In this document: positions 13,415 through 20,458 of the stretch, one piece after another
Numbering within the stretch: the stretch's first letter is position 1
Layout: each line of letters opens with the position of its first letter
IMG/VR virus record: IMGVR_UViG_3300029309_000169
Coordinates: 1-33,071 of that record
Source: a virus
DNA: 33,071 bases
Reading direction: 5' to 3' (one strand)
Notes under the pieces: model-generated
Told to the model about the DNA's origin: nothing
Seen by the model: only the letters and a program-made list of their open reading frames with translations
The model's database searches: none
Position numbers and translations under genes: made by a program

Positions 13415-13807
13415 GGGGGGATGACAGGGGGGGTTGATGATTCAGTGATGAAACTAACCAGCAAGCAGATGAAATTGGTTGATACACTCGTAGCAAACGG
13501 ATGTAGTATCAAAGAAGGTGCTAAACTTGCTGGTTATTCATCAGGTGAATCAGGGAGAGTGACAGCCAGCAAGGCTTTGCGCCTACCACATGTTCAAGCT
13601 TACATGATGCAACAGATACAGAATACCATTGGTGTAAATGCTACGATGGCAAGCGCAAAGCTAGTGCATCTTGCATCAGGAGCTAAGAGTGAGTACGTGC
13701 AACTAGAAGCGAGTAAGGATATCTTGGACAGGGCAGGATTCAAAGCTCCTGACAAGCAAATGCACTTGCATGCTGGGTCAATCTCTGTACAAATTGACTT
13801 GACATAG
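13403..13807 (+). CDS. terS: Terminase small subunit
   Basis: The 134-residue product has the expected small-terminase layout: an N-terminal helix-turn-helix (KLTSKQMKLVDTLVANGCS, then EGAKLAGYSS), a central helical region (KALRLPHVQAYMMQQIQNTI) for oligomerisation, and a short C-terminal tail. It would bind packaging DNA and stimulate the large subunit. Three starts are possible: 13403 (AGGTGAG upstream), 13421 and 13448. The first codons contain two G7 tracts. The gene's base composition is visibly more GC-rich than most of the late operon, and its first part lies in the right arm of the palindrome. It is separated from the large subunit gene by seven small genes. Confidence 0.75.
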   Translation: MIYKGGMTGGVDDSVMKLTSKQMKLVDTLVANGCSIKEGAKLAGYSSGESGRVTASKALRLPHVQAYMMQQIQNTIGVNATMASAKLVHLASGAKSEYVQLEASKDILDRAGFKAPDKQMHLHAGSISVQIDLT

Positions 13808-13934
13808 GTAACCACCCCCAAAAATCTTAGTGATTCCCCTCGACCCCCACCTTCACTAGCATTTTTTTCCACAAAGTATTTTTTGGTTGTTGAAAAATAT
13901 TTTTTTCTGTAAGGTTCGAGAAAGGGAGTAGGTC
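13808..13934 (+). terminator. T-rich intergenic region with weak hairpins
   Basis: This 127-bp gap follows the small terminase gene. It holds the right copy of the AGGGGAATCACT inverted repeat (13826-13840) and a weak stem (TAGTG/CACTA) followed by T7 at 13862-13868. A 7-bp all-AT stem (13877-13883 with 13893-13899) is followed by another T7. Partial termination is possible. It ends with TAAGGTTCGAGA (13910-13921), the same 12-mer as at 13118-13129, just ahead of the next gene's ribosome-binding site. Confidence 0.4.
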
Positions 13935-14282
13935 ATGGCAAAGACACCTGCATGGACTAGGAAAGCTGGTAAAAACCCCAAAGGTGGTTTAAATGCTAAA
14001 GGTCGTGCATCTTACAGAACAAAGACAGGTAAGAAAGGTAATCTAAAAGCACCAGTAAAAGGTGCTCCAAAGACTGATGAACAACTAAGAAGAAAAGGTT
14101 CTTTTTTAGTACGCATGGGTTCAGCAAAAGGTCCACTGAAAGATGAAAAAGGAAGACCTACTCGTTTAAAACTATCTTTAGTTGCATGGGGTCACAATGG
14201 TGACAAAGCTAGTGCTGTTGCTAAAGGGAGAAGACTGCTTGCAAGATATCAAGCTCGTAAAAAGAAAAAGGGGAAAAAATAA
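13935..14282 (+). CDS. Small basic protein, DUF6321-like
   Basis: The 115-residue protein is strongly basic and matches a family common in cyanophages and marine phages (DUF6321-like): TPAWTRKAGKNPKGGLNAKG at the N-terminus, then LRRKGSFLVRMGSAKGPLKD, GRPTRLKLSLVAWG and a Lys-rich C-terminus. The start at 13935 has AAAGGGAGTAGG upstream. The charge suggests nucleic-acid binding, perhaps in DNA packaging, but the family is uncharacterised. Its stop shares a base with the next start. Confidence 0.8.
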   Translation: MAKTPAWTRKAGKNPKGGLNAKGRASYRTKTGKKGNLKAPVKGAPKTDEQLRRKGSFLVRMGSAKGPLKDEKGRPTRLKLSLVAWGHNGDKASAVAKGRRLLARYQARKKKKGKK

Positions 14283-14404
14283 TGAAAGCACCAAAGAAAA
14301 CAATGTTAACTAAAAAACAAAAGACTTTACCAAAGACTTTACAGAAAAAGATAGTTGCTTCCAAGAAAAAGAAACCAGTTGGTAATTACTCTAGGGGATA
14401 TTAA
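14282..14404 (+). CDS. 40-residue Lys-rich protein
   Basis: A 41-codon frame starts at ATG 14282, sharing a base with the preceding TAA, and ends at 14404, sharing a base with the next ATG. The product is extremely Lys-rich (TKKQKTLPKTLQKKIVASKK) and ends in NYSRGY. The TLPKTLQKKI pattern recurs in tiny basic proteins of other marine phages. It is too short for a recognised domain. The packed overlaps argue that it is translated. Confidence 0.7.
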   Translation: MKAPKKTMLTKKQKTLPKTLQKKIVASKKKKPVGNYSRGY

Positions 14405-14901
14405 TGGCAAAAATTAAATATGAAGGAAAAGTTGATCCCATATTAGCTAAAGACAAACGATTAAATCCACTTCAACAAGACATCTCTAAGTTGCGTGAGA
14501 TGGTTAAACAACAGAAAATTGACGATGCCTTTGATGAAGCAAAAAGAAAATTAAATTTAAGAATTGCTAGAAAAGAAGAATCTCGTCGTAGAATTGAAAA
14601 AAATAGAAAACAACCACCTGTTGGTAAAAAATTATCTGAGTTAGTAAAAAAAGCAAAAGTAAGTAAGGAATTAGATTCTTTAAAAAAGATTAAAGAAGCA
14701 CAATTAAAAACAAAACCTAAATCTTTATTGAATAAAAGAAAAGCTTTAATACAAGCAACTAATTTAAAAAATCCTACAGAAACAAATGTTAAAAAAATAT
14801 TAATAAAATATGGCTTAAGAACTGTACCTATTGTTGGTTCATTATTGTCTGCTTTTAAATCTAAACCAGCAGGTGTTGGTTCTTCATTGGATGGGAGATA
14901 A
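14404..14901 (+). CDS. Basic helical hypothetical protein
   Basis: The 165-residue protein is highly charged and predicted helical through residues 20-115 (many Lys, Arg and Glu). Near the C-terminus a short hydrophobic patch (RTVPIVGSLLSAFKS) resembles a minor membrane-active segment. The start is fused to the preceding stop (TAATG). The function is unknown; the position in the terminase cluster suggests a packaging or virion-associated role. Confidence 0.65.
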   Translation: MAKIKYEGKVDPILAKDKRLNPLQQDISKLREMVKQQKIDDAFDEAKRKLNLRIARKEESRRRIEKNRKQPPVGKKLSELVKKAKVSKELDSLKKIKEAQLKTKPKSLLNKRKALIQATNLKNPTETNVKKILIKYGLRTVPIVGSLLSAFKSKPAGVGSSLDGR

Positions 14902-14903
14902 AA

Positions 14904-15071
14904 ATGGCAGTTAATGCGGCTGGTAACTATACAAAACCTGCAATGAGAAAAAGAATCTTCCAACGTATTAAAGCAGGTAACAAAGGCGGTGCTAGTGGTC
15001 AATGGTCTGCTCGAAAAGCACAGATGTTAGCTGTTGCATATAAAAAGGCAGGTGGAGGTTATACATCATGA
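14904..15071 (+). CDS. Small conserved phage protein with GQWSARKAQ motif
   Basis: A 55-residue frame starts at ATG 14904 and overlaps the next ATG (ATGA at 15068-15071). The sequence KPAMRKRIFQRIKAG followed by GGASGQWSARKAQML and a terminal AGGGY matches a small family known from marine phages. In large eukaryotic viruses and some phages, similar sequence is fused to the partner motif found in the protein encoded at 15207. The function is unknown; it is basic and probably binds nucleic acid. Confidence 0.75.
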   Translation: MAVNAAGNYTKPAMRKRIFQRIKAGNKGGASGQWSARKAQMLAVAYKKAGGGYTS

Positions 15072-15217
15072 AACTTACAAAACAACAACGCAAAGCATTA
15101 GCAAGACATAAAAAACATCATACTAAAAAACATATGGATTCTATGAAAAAAGATATGATGAATGGTATGAGTTTTACAGCATCACATAAGAAAGCGATGA
15201 AATCAGTTGGCACTTAG
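15068..15217 (+). CDS. 49-residue His/Lys-rich phage protein
   Basis: This frame starts at ATG 15068 within the previous stop and ends at 15217. The sequence KLTKQQRKALARHKKHHTKK followed by HMDSMKKDMMNG and FTASHKKAMKSVG is typical of tiny proteins encoded near terminase genes in many phages. Family members are uncharacterised. The pattern of Lys and His suggests DNA or RNA contact. Confidence 0.75.
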   Translation: MKLTKQQRKALARHKKHHTKKHMDSMKKDMMNGMSFTASHKKAMKSVGT

Positions 15218-15461
15218 ACCTTCACAGAAATCTTTAAAAGATTGGAGTAAACAGAAATGGAGAACCAAATCTGGTAAACCATCTACTCAAGGACCTAATG
15301 CAACTGGTGAAAGATATTTACCAGAAGCGGCAATAAAAAATTTATCTTCTTCTGAGTATGCTCGTTCTACAGCCGCAAAACGTAGAGCTATAAGAAAAGG
15401 CAAACAGTTTAGTAAACAACCTAAATCTATTGCAAAGAAAACAAGACAATATAGAACATGA
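15207..15461 (+). CDS. Small basic protein, partner half of a giant-virus-like fusion
   Basis: The 84-residue frame begins with TTG at 15207, overlapping the preceding stop, and ends in an ATGA overlap with the next gene. SQKSLKDWSKQKWRTKSGKP, RYLPEAAIKNLS and GKQFSKQPKSIAKKTRQYR form a conserved pattern. From memory, it is fused in some giant-virus proteins to the GQWSARKAQ motif of the protein encoded at 14904 (DUF5872-like). It is a basic protein of unknown function. TTG initiation by coupling is the likely reason for its weak start signal. Confidence 0.7.
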   Translation: MALRPSQKSLKDWSKQKWRTKSGKPSTQGPNATGERYLPEAAIKNLSSSEYARSTAAKRRAIRKGKQFSKQPKSIAKKTRQYRT

Positions 15462-15652
15462 CTTTTTTGCATACATTAAAAGTAGAAGAACGTGATACAC
15501 TTCGTAAGATTGTGAAAAATGTTCACATGAAATATTTCCCTAAAGATTTTTGTACTGACTATGAAGCTGATAAATTAATAGCTTCGATAGGACCAGAGAC
15601 TATTGAAAATCTTTTAAAGGTTGGTAAAAAACATGACATTAGAAACATTTAA
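15458..15652 (+). CDS. Small hypothetical protein before the large terminase gene
   Basis: The 64-residue protein starts in an ATGA overlap with the previous gene and overlaps the terminase start by 20 bases. It is helical, with ERDTLRKIVKNVHMKYFPKD and an acidic/hydrophobic second half (DKLIASIGPETIENLLKVG). Similar small proteins precede the large terminase gene in other marine podoviruses. No function is known. Confidence 0.65.
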   Translation: MTFLHTLKVEERDTLRKIVKNVHMKYFPKDFCTDYEADKLIASIGPETIENLLKVGKKHDIRNI

Positions 15653-17156
15653 ATACAAACCTGATGGTGATGTTTTAAAGAGTTTTATGAAGGACAATAG
15701 TTTTTTTAGAGGGATACGAGGTCCAGTTGGTAGTGGTAAATCTGTTGGTTGTTGTGTTGAAGTCTTTAGAAGAGCATTAGGACAAGAAAAAGCATCTGAT
15801 GGTATTCGTCATTCAAGGTGGGCAATCATTAGAAATACTAACCCACAGTTAAGAACAACAACAATTAAAACATGGCTTGATTGGTTTCCAGAAAACACAT
15901 GGGGAAAATTTACATGGTCTGTGCCTTATACCCATAGAATACAAACACATGATTTAGACCTTGAGGTTATTTTTCTTGCTCTTGATAGACCAGAAGATGT
16001 TAAAAAATTATTATCATTAGAGCTTACAGGCATCTGGGTTAATGAAGCTAGAGAAATACCTAAGTCTATTATTGATGCATGTACAATGCGTGTTGGTCGT
16101 TTTCCTTCTATGAAAGATGGTGGATGCACGTGGACAGGTGTCATATGTGATACTAACGCACCAGAAGAAGACCATTGGTGGTCTATCATGTCTGGTGAAG
16201 CACCAATACCAGACCATATATCTAAAGAAGAATCTGCAATGTTAATTAAACCAGATAACTGGAATTTTTATTGTCAACCATCTGGTATGGTAGAAGAAAA
16301 AAATGATGATGGTATTGTACAAAAATATAATAAAAATAATAAAGCAGAAAATATAAATAATTTAAGAGGTGATTATTACACAAACATTGTTGCAGGTAAA
16401 ACAAAAAGCTGGATTGATGTTTATGTAATGAATCGACTAGGTTCTATTAAAGATGGCAAACCCATTTATGGAATGTTTGCGAGTGATGTGCATATCGCAA
16501 AAGAACAAATACCAATTGCTGATGGCATCCCTGTGTATGTGGGGATTGATTTTGGTCTTACTCCTGCTTGTGTTTTTGGTCAGAAGGTAAGAGGCAGATG
16601 GTTAATACAAAAAGAAATAGTTGCCTTTGATATGGGTGTAGTTAAGTTCTCTGAGTTATTGAGAGTTGAATTAGCAAGCTATTATAACAATTGTGAAGCT
16701 ATTATATTTGGTGACCCTGCTGGTGATTTTCGTTCACAAACAGATGAATCAACCCCTTTTCAGATATTAAGAGGTGCAGGAATACAAGCTCGACCTGCTC
16801 CATCAAATGATGTTTCACTTAGATTAGAATCTGTTTCTGCTACTTTAACAAGAATGATTGAAGGACAATCTGGATTTTTAATTGACCCAAGATGTAAAAA
16901 TCTTATAAAAGGTTTTGAAGGTGGATATCAATATAAAAGATTAGAAGTATCTGGAGAAAGATACGATGATAAACCAGAAAAAAATCATTATTCTCATATA
17001 CATGATGCACTTCAGTATTTAATGCTTGGAGCAGGAGAAGGTAGACAAGTAATGCATAATATGAGAATCTCACAAGGAGCATTTCAAGCAAGAAAAGAAT
17101 ATGATATTTTTGCTAGAAAAACAAAAAAACAAAGAGTTGGTTTCTGGTCAAGATAG
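15633..17156 (+). CDS. terL: Terminase large subunit
   Basis: The 507-residue protein (ATG 15633; a TTG at 15621 is also in frame) has an N-terminal ATPase domain with Walker A GPVGSGKS at about residues 30-37 and Walker B plus catalytic Glu in GIWVNEARE at about 133-141. The C-terminal RNase H-like nuclease has its acidic residues in GIDFG (about 306), GDPAGD (about 361) and HDALQY (about 458). It cuts concatemeric DNA and drives it into the prohead. The sequence type resembles T7-like terminases of marine podoviruses. The ribosome-binding site (AAAGG) is somewhat far upstream. Confidence 0.93.
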   Translation: MTLETFKYKPDGDVLKSFMKDNSFFRGIRGPVGSGKSVGCCVEVFRRALGQEKASDGIRHSRWAIIRNTNPQLRTTTIKTWLDWFPENTWGKFTWSVPYTHRIQTHDLDLEVIFLALDRPEDVKKLLSLELTGIWVNEAREIPKSIIDACTMRVGRFPSMKDGGCTWTGVICDTNAPEEDHWWSIMSGEAPIPDHISKEESAMLIKPDNWNFYCQPSGMVEEKNDDGIVQKYNKNNKAENINNLRGDYYTNIVAGKTKSWIDVYVMNRLGSIKDGKPIYGMFASDVHIAKEQIPIADGIPVYVGIDFGLTPACVFGQKVRGRWLIQKEIVAFDMGVVKFSELLRVELASYYNNCEAIIFGDPAGDFRSQTDESTPFQILRGAGIQARPAPSNDVSLRLESVSATLTRMIEGQSGFLIDPRCKNLIKGFEGGYQYKRLEVSGERYDDKPEKNHYSHIHDALQYLMLGAGEGRQVMHNMRISQGAFQARKEYDIFARKTKKQRVGFWSR

Positions 17157-17165
17157 GAGTTTAAA

Positions 17166-17390
17166 ATGTGTTTACCAAGTAGTCGCTCAAGAGGAACAAG
17201 CGCACCTCGCGTTGATCCAAATATTGCCGCAATGAGAGCGGCAGAAGAAGCAAGAGAAAGACAAAAAGCCGCTGACGAAAAAGAAGAAACTTTAGAAAAA
17301 CGAGTAAGAAGAATGAGAGGTGGTCGAGGTTTACGTTCTTTATTTACAAGTAATCGTGGTGGTCTTGGATATTATAGTGAAACTTTATAG
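17166..17390 (+). CDS. Small conserved phage protein
   Basis: The 74-residue protein starts with MCLPSSRSRGTSAPRVD, then has a charged helix (AAEEARERQKAADEKEE) and an Arg/Gly-rich tail (RGGRGLRSLFTSNRGGLGY). That tail resembles the RRSLLxGxGGxG ending of tiny proteins encoded between terminase and portal genes in T7-like phages. It lies nine bases after the terminase stop. It is possibly a minor head or packaging factor; the function is unknown. Confidence 0.7.
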   Translation: MCLPSSRSRGTSAPRVDPNIAAMRAAEEARERQKAADEKEETLEKRVRRMRGGRGLRSLFTSNRGGLGYYSETL

Positions 17391-17399
17391 AGTTACAAA

Positions 17400-18938
17400 A
17401 TGAAAACAGTAGACATGATGATATCAAGATTTGAGAAAGCCAAATCTTATAGAGCGCACTTTGAATCAATGTTTGAAGAATGTTATGAATATGCTTTACC
17501 AATGCGTAAAAGCTTTTATTACGATGCTATTGGTCAAAGACGAGATGATAAAATCATGGATGAAACAGCAGTTGTTGGAACACAAGAGTTTGCTTCAAGG
17601 TTGCAATCTGGTCTTGTTCCAAATTTTGCTAGATGGGCTGATATAATTGCTGGTAGTGAAATACCTGATAATGAGCAAGATGAAGTAAATAATCAATTAG
17701 ATGTGGTTACAGATTATGTTTTTGAAGTTATACAAAATTCTAATTTTGGGCAAGCAGTACATGAAAGCTTCATGGACTTGGCTGTTGGAACTGGTGTTCT
17801 TCTTGTGGAAGAAGGTAATGCAATTAATCCAGTACGTTTCAATGCTATACCATTACCATCTGTTGTATTGGATAGTGGACCAGATGACAACATTGATCAT
17901 GTTTATAGGGAAAGACAACTCAAAAATAGGGAGATACCTATTGCGTATCCACAAGCAACAATACCTCCGAAAGTTGAAACAAAAATAGAAAAAGAACCAG
18001 ATTCATCTACAACCATTTTAGATATTATCTGTAAAAACTACGATGACCTTAATGAAGAAAAATATGATTATTATGTTATAGATACAACTTCTAAAGAACT
18101 TTTGTTTGTTGACCAATTTAAAGGTGTTGGTTCTAATCCATATGTATGTTTTAGATGGTCAACTGCTGGTGAAGTTTATGGAAGAGGTCCTCTTATAAAT
18201 GCACTTGCCGCCATTAAAACTACCAACCTGACAATTGAGCTTGTATTAGAAAATGCACAGATGGCTATCTCTGGCATATATCAAATGGATGATGATGGGG
18301 TTATAAACACAGATACAATAAATCTCGTGCCAGGGACTATAATACCTAAAGCTCAAGGCTCACAAGGATTACAACCAATTAGACCTGCTGGTAGTTTTGA
18401 TGTTGCCAATCTTGTTTTAGGTGACATGAGAAATAATATAAAACGTGCATTATACAATGATATGCTTGGCGATCCAAATAAAACACCTGCTTCAGCAACT
18501 GAGGTAGCTGAACGTATGGCTGATTTATCAAGACGTATTGGTTCTAGTTTTGGTAGATTACAAGCTGAAATGGTTCAACCTATTTTACAAAGAGTTGTTT
18601 ATATTTTAAAGAAACAAGGACGCATTGAAATACCTACAATTAATGGCAGAGAAGTTAAAATACGTTCTGTATCTCCATTAGCACAAGCACAAGCTAATCA
18701 AGATATATCAAATGTATCAAGATATTTATCATTAGTTGGTCAAACATTTGGACCAGAATTATTAAACTTACTTGTATCTTCTGAAGAAGTTGCTGTTTAT
18801 TTAGCAAAGAAATTTGGTGTTCCTGATTCTCTTATTAGAGATGATGCACAAAGACAACAAATTATGATGGCGGCTCAACAAGCTATGATGCAACAACAAC
18901 AACAAGGAATGATGGATGGCACAACATCTGGGTCTTGA
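17400..18938 (+). CDS. Portal (head-tail connector) protein, T7 gp8-like
   Basis: The 512-residue protein matches the Head-tail_con family, close in length to T7 gp8 (about 536). Recognisable segments include ECYEYALPMRKSFY near the N-terminus, LASRLQSGL-like FASRLQSGLVPNFARW, GTGVLLVEE, YGRGPLINALAAIKTTN, and PASATEVAERMADLSRRIG in the C-terminal third. A Gln/Met-rich tail ends the protein. It forms the dodecameric ring at one vertex through which DNA enters and leaves. The next gene begins inside its last codons. Confidence 0.93.
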   Translation: MKTVDMMISRFEKAKSYRAHFESMFEECYEYALPMRKSFYYDAIGQRRDDKIMDETAVVGTQEFASRLQSGLVPNFARWADIIAGSEIPDNEQDEVNNQLDVVTDYVFEVIQNSNFGQAVHESFMDLAVGTGVLLVEEGNAINPVRFNAIPLPSVVLDSGPDDNIDHVYRERQLKNREIPIAYPQATIPPKVETKIEKEPDSSTTILDIICKNYDDLNEEKYDYYVIDTTSKELLFVDQFKGVGSNPYVCFRWSTAGEVYGRGPLINALAAIKTTNLTIELVLENAQMAISGIYQMDDDGVINTDTINLVPGTIIPKAQGSQGLQPIRPAGSFDVANLVLGDMRNNIKRALYNDMLGDPNKTPASATEVAERMADLSRRIGSSFGRLQAEMVQPILQRVVYILKKQGRIEIPTINGREVKIRSVSPLAQAQANQDISNVSRYLSLVGQTFGPELLNLLVSSEEVAVYLAKKFGVPDSLIRDDAQRQQIMMAAQQAMMQQQQQGMMDGTTSGS

Positions 18939-19191
18939 CGGCTTTCCAAGAAAAAAAGAAGAAGATGAAAATATTTCATTACATATACAAACAATATTTA
19001 AAACACCAGCAGGAAAAGAAACATTAAAATATTTAAGGTCAATAACAATAGAAATGGTTTCTGGTGGTAGTATGTCAGATGCTGAATTAAGACACCTCGA
19101 AGGGCAGAGGTTTATTGTTGCTCTTATTGAAAAACGAATAAAAAATGGAGAAAAAATAACCAATGGAAGAACAAGCACAAAGTCAAATTGA
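18916..19191 (+). CDS. Bbp19-like phage protein
   Basis: The 91-residue protein has the segment IQTIFKTPAGKETLKYLR followed by EGQRFIVALIEKRI. This fits the small Bbp19-like family (F-x-TPxGxxvL...GxRxvvl) encoded beside portal and scaffold genes in several podoviruses. It overlaps the portal gene by 23 bases and the scaffold gene by 29. The function is unknown, but its constant place in the head module suggests an assembly or minor virion role. Confidence 0.7.
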   Translation: MAQHLGLDGFPRKKEEDENISLHIQTIFKTPAGKETLKYLRSITIEMVSGGSMSDAELRHLEGQRFIVALIEKRIKNGEKITNGRTSTKSN

Positions 19192-19870
19192 AACACCACA
19201 AGAAGTGGTTGAAACACAAAGACCTGAGTGGTTGCCAGAAAAATTTAATACACCAGAAGATTTAGCTACTTCTTATAATAATCTTGAATCTAAATTAGGT
19301 CAGAGTGAAGAAGAACTTTCACAAAAAATTATTGAAAGTATGGAACAAGAAATGCTTGCTAATAGACCTGCAAGTGTTGGTGACTATAGAATACCAGAAG
19401 GATTAGATGAATCATTAGTAAATGATAATGGATTATTTAGATGGTATGCAAACTTTGCTTTTGAAAATGGTTTTAATCAAGAAGAGTTTGATGAAGGTGT
19501 TAAAGCATATATTGAAAATCAACCTAATGTTGAGGAATATTTACAAGAACAAAAAAAATTATTAGGTGATAATGCTCAACAACGTATTGATGCTGTAGAA
19601 GCATGGAGTTCTAAATTTTTTCCAACTGAACTACAAGAAGCAGTTTTAGAATTGAGTACAACAGCTACAGGAATAAAAGCTTTAGAATATATACAAACAA
19701 AGCTATCAAATAATATAGGTGCAAATAATCAAACTATTGTTCAAAATAATGAAGATGATATAACATCTTTAATGAAAGATGAAAGATATTGGAATCCAGC
19801 AAAAAGAGACCCAGCAATTGTAAAAAAAGTAGAACAAGGATGGAAAAATCTTTATCCAGACCAGACTTGA
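19163..19870 (+). CDS. Capsid assembly scaffolding protein, T7 gp9-like
   Basis: The 235-residue product is acidic and Gln/Glu-rich. It begins with a T7-type scaffold signature (RPEWLPEKFNTPEDLATSYN followed by LESKLGQ). A long helical, charged middle ends in a basic C-terminal segment (RYWNPAKRDPAIVKKVEQGW), as expected for a scaffold that docks inside the capsid lattice. It is shorter than T7 gp9 (about 307). It would guide capsid assembly and leave before DNA fills the head. Confidence 0.85.
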   Translation: MEEQAQSQIETPQEVVETQRPEWLPEKFNTPEDLATSYNNLESKLGQSEEELSQKIIESMEQEMLANRPASVGDYRIPEGLDESLVNDNGLFRWYANFAFENGFNQEEFDEGVKAYIENQPNVEEYLQEQKKLLGDNAQQRIDAVEAWSSKFFPTELQEAVLELSTTATGIKALEYIQTKLSNNIGANNQTIVQNNEDDITSLMKDERYWNPAKRDPAIVKKVEQGWKNLYPDQT

Positions 19871-20361
19871 AAAAAATTGAAAGTTTGTTATTAGACAGAG
19901 TTTCTATTCGTAATTCTTGTCATAATGATGCACAATTTATTTCACAGAACATGAAAGAAACTGATTTAAAAGAATGTTATATACATCAAGTAACACCTTT
20001 TACAGCATTACATTTACCTATTGTAGAAGATAAACCTTATACATTTACTGCTTTTTTTGATGAAGAACCTGTTGCAATGTTTGGTGTTTGTGAACGTGAT
20101 ATCTATGAAGGCTATCTTTGTGGAGATATTTGGTGCTTAACTACTGATAAAATTCACAAAATACCCATAACATTTCACAAAGTCACAAAGTTGATTATTA
20201 ATTATTTGTTAGATCATTTTGATTATTTAGAAAATATTGTACCTTCAGAGCATATTGAAACAATAAATTGGTTGCAAAATCTTGGATTTACAGTTACTTC
20301 TGAAGTAATACAAATAAATGAGTATTCATGTTTACGTTTTGTGAAGTGGAAGGAAACTTAA
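19840..20361 (+). CDS. GNAT-like/T7 gp13-like protein
   Basis: The product, about 173 residues from ATG 19840 (a TTG at 19867 next to the scaffold stop is also possible), reads as a GNAT fold. It has an early helix (DAQFISQNMKETDLKE), a central strand pair (FFDEEPVAMFGVCERD), GYLCGDIWCLTTDKIHKIP, and a late WLQNLGFTV segment typical of acetyltransferase-like proteins. T7 gp13 and its relatives have this fold without a proven acetylation role. Here it lies between scaffold and capsid genes, not among the tail genes as in T7. Either an enzyme or a morphogenesis factor is possible. Confidence 0.7.
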   Translation: MEKSLSRPDLKKIESLLLDRVSIRNSCHNDAQFISQNMKETDLKECYIHQVTPFTALHLPIVEDKPYTFTAFFDEEPVAMFGVCERDIYEGYLCGDIWCLTTDKIHKIPITFHKVTKLIINYLLDHFDYLENIVPSEHIETINWLQNLGFTVTSEVIQINEYSCLRFVKWKET

Positions 20362-20458
20362 AATAAACGACCTACTAATATAGACAGCCCTTATTGGATA
20401 ACTGGATGAAGTAAAAGTAGATAATCGTGTGTCACGTAATTAAATAAAGGAGCTAAAT
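20362..20458 (+). promoter_or_regulatory. Intergenic leader of the capsid gene
   Basis: This 97-bp gap is one of the few in the late operon. It ends with AAAGGAGC spaced well from the capsid ATG, the strongest ribosome-binding site in this part of the window. Upstream is the AT-rich stretch CTACTAATATAGAC, with a possible -10-like AATATA. A dedicated promoter or processing site for high capsid output is plausible. No convincing -35 was seen. Confidence 0.35.

Larger units (their letters stand above)
12556..13540. repeat. About 1 kb imperfect palindrome at the divergent hub
   Basis: The two sides of 13065/13066 are inverted copies of each other. Ordered matches run outward from the centre: the core hairpin stems (12995-13126); a 23-bp exact match 12893-12915 with 13210-13232; 12853-12873 with 13254-13274 (two mismatches); a gene segment at 12792-12809 with 13315-13330; GATTATGTGT plus GAAGCTAA at 13348-13365 with its minus-strand counterpart; GATTTACAA and GTTGATGATT at 13405-13442; and, more weakly, AGCAAGCA, AGCAAACG and CTGGTTATTCA (12556-12566 with 13530-13540). 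Order and spacing are kept with small indels. Out to about 13442 the homology looks secure. The last 100 bp, inside the small terminase gene, are suggestive only. Confidence 0.8.

Noticed and set aside
12569-13440. Template/variable repeat pair of a diversity-generating retroelement
   Set aside because: The two arms are inverted, differ by all kinds of substitutions and indels and not at adenines only, and no reverse transcriptase gene is present.
14472-15002. Minus-strand 176-codon frame opposite the small basic genes
   Set aside because: It is Phe/Ser/Leu-rich antisense to Lys/Glu-rich coding sequence, which is typical of a shadow frame.
20364-20390. Partial resemblance to a T7 RNA polymerase promoter upstream of the capsid gene
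   Set aside because: The match needs a two-base insertion and no phage RNA polymerase gene is present; I saw no second copy.
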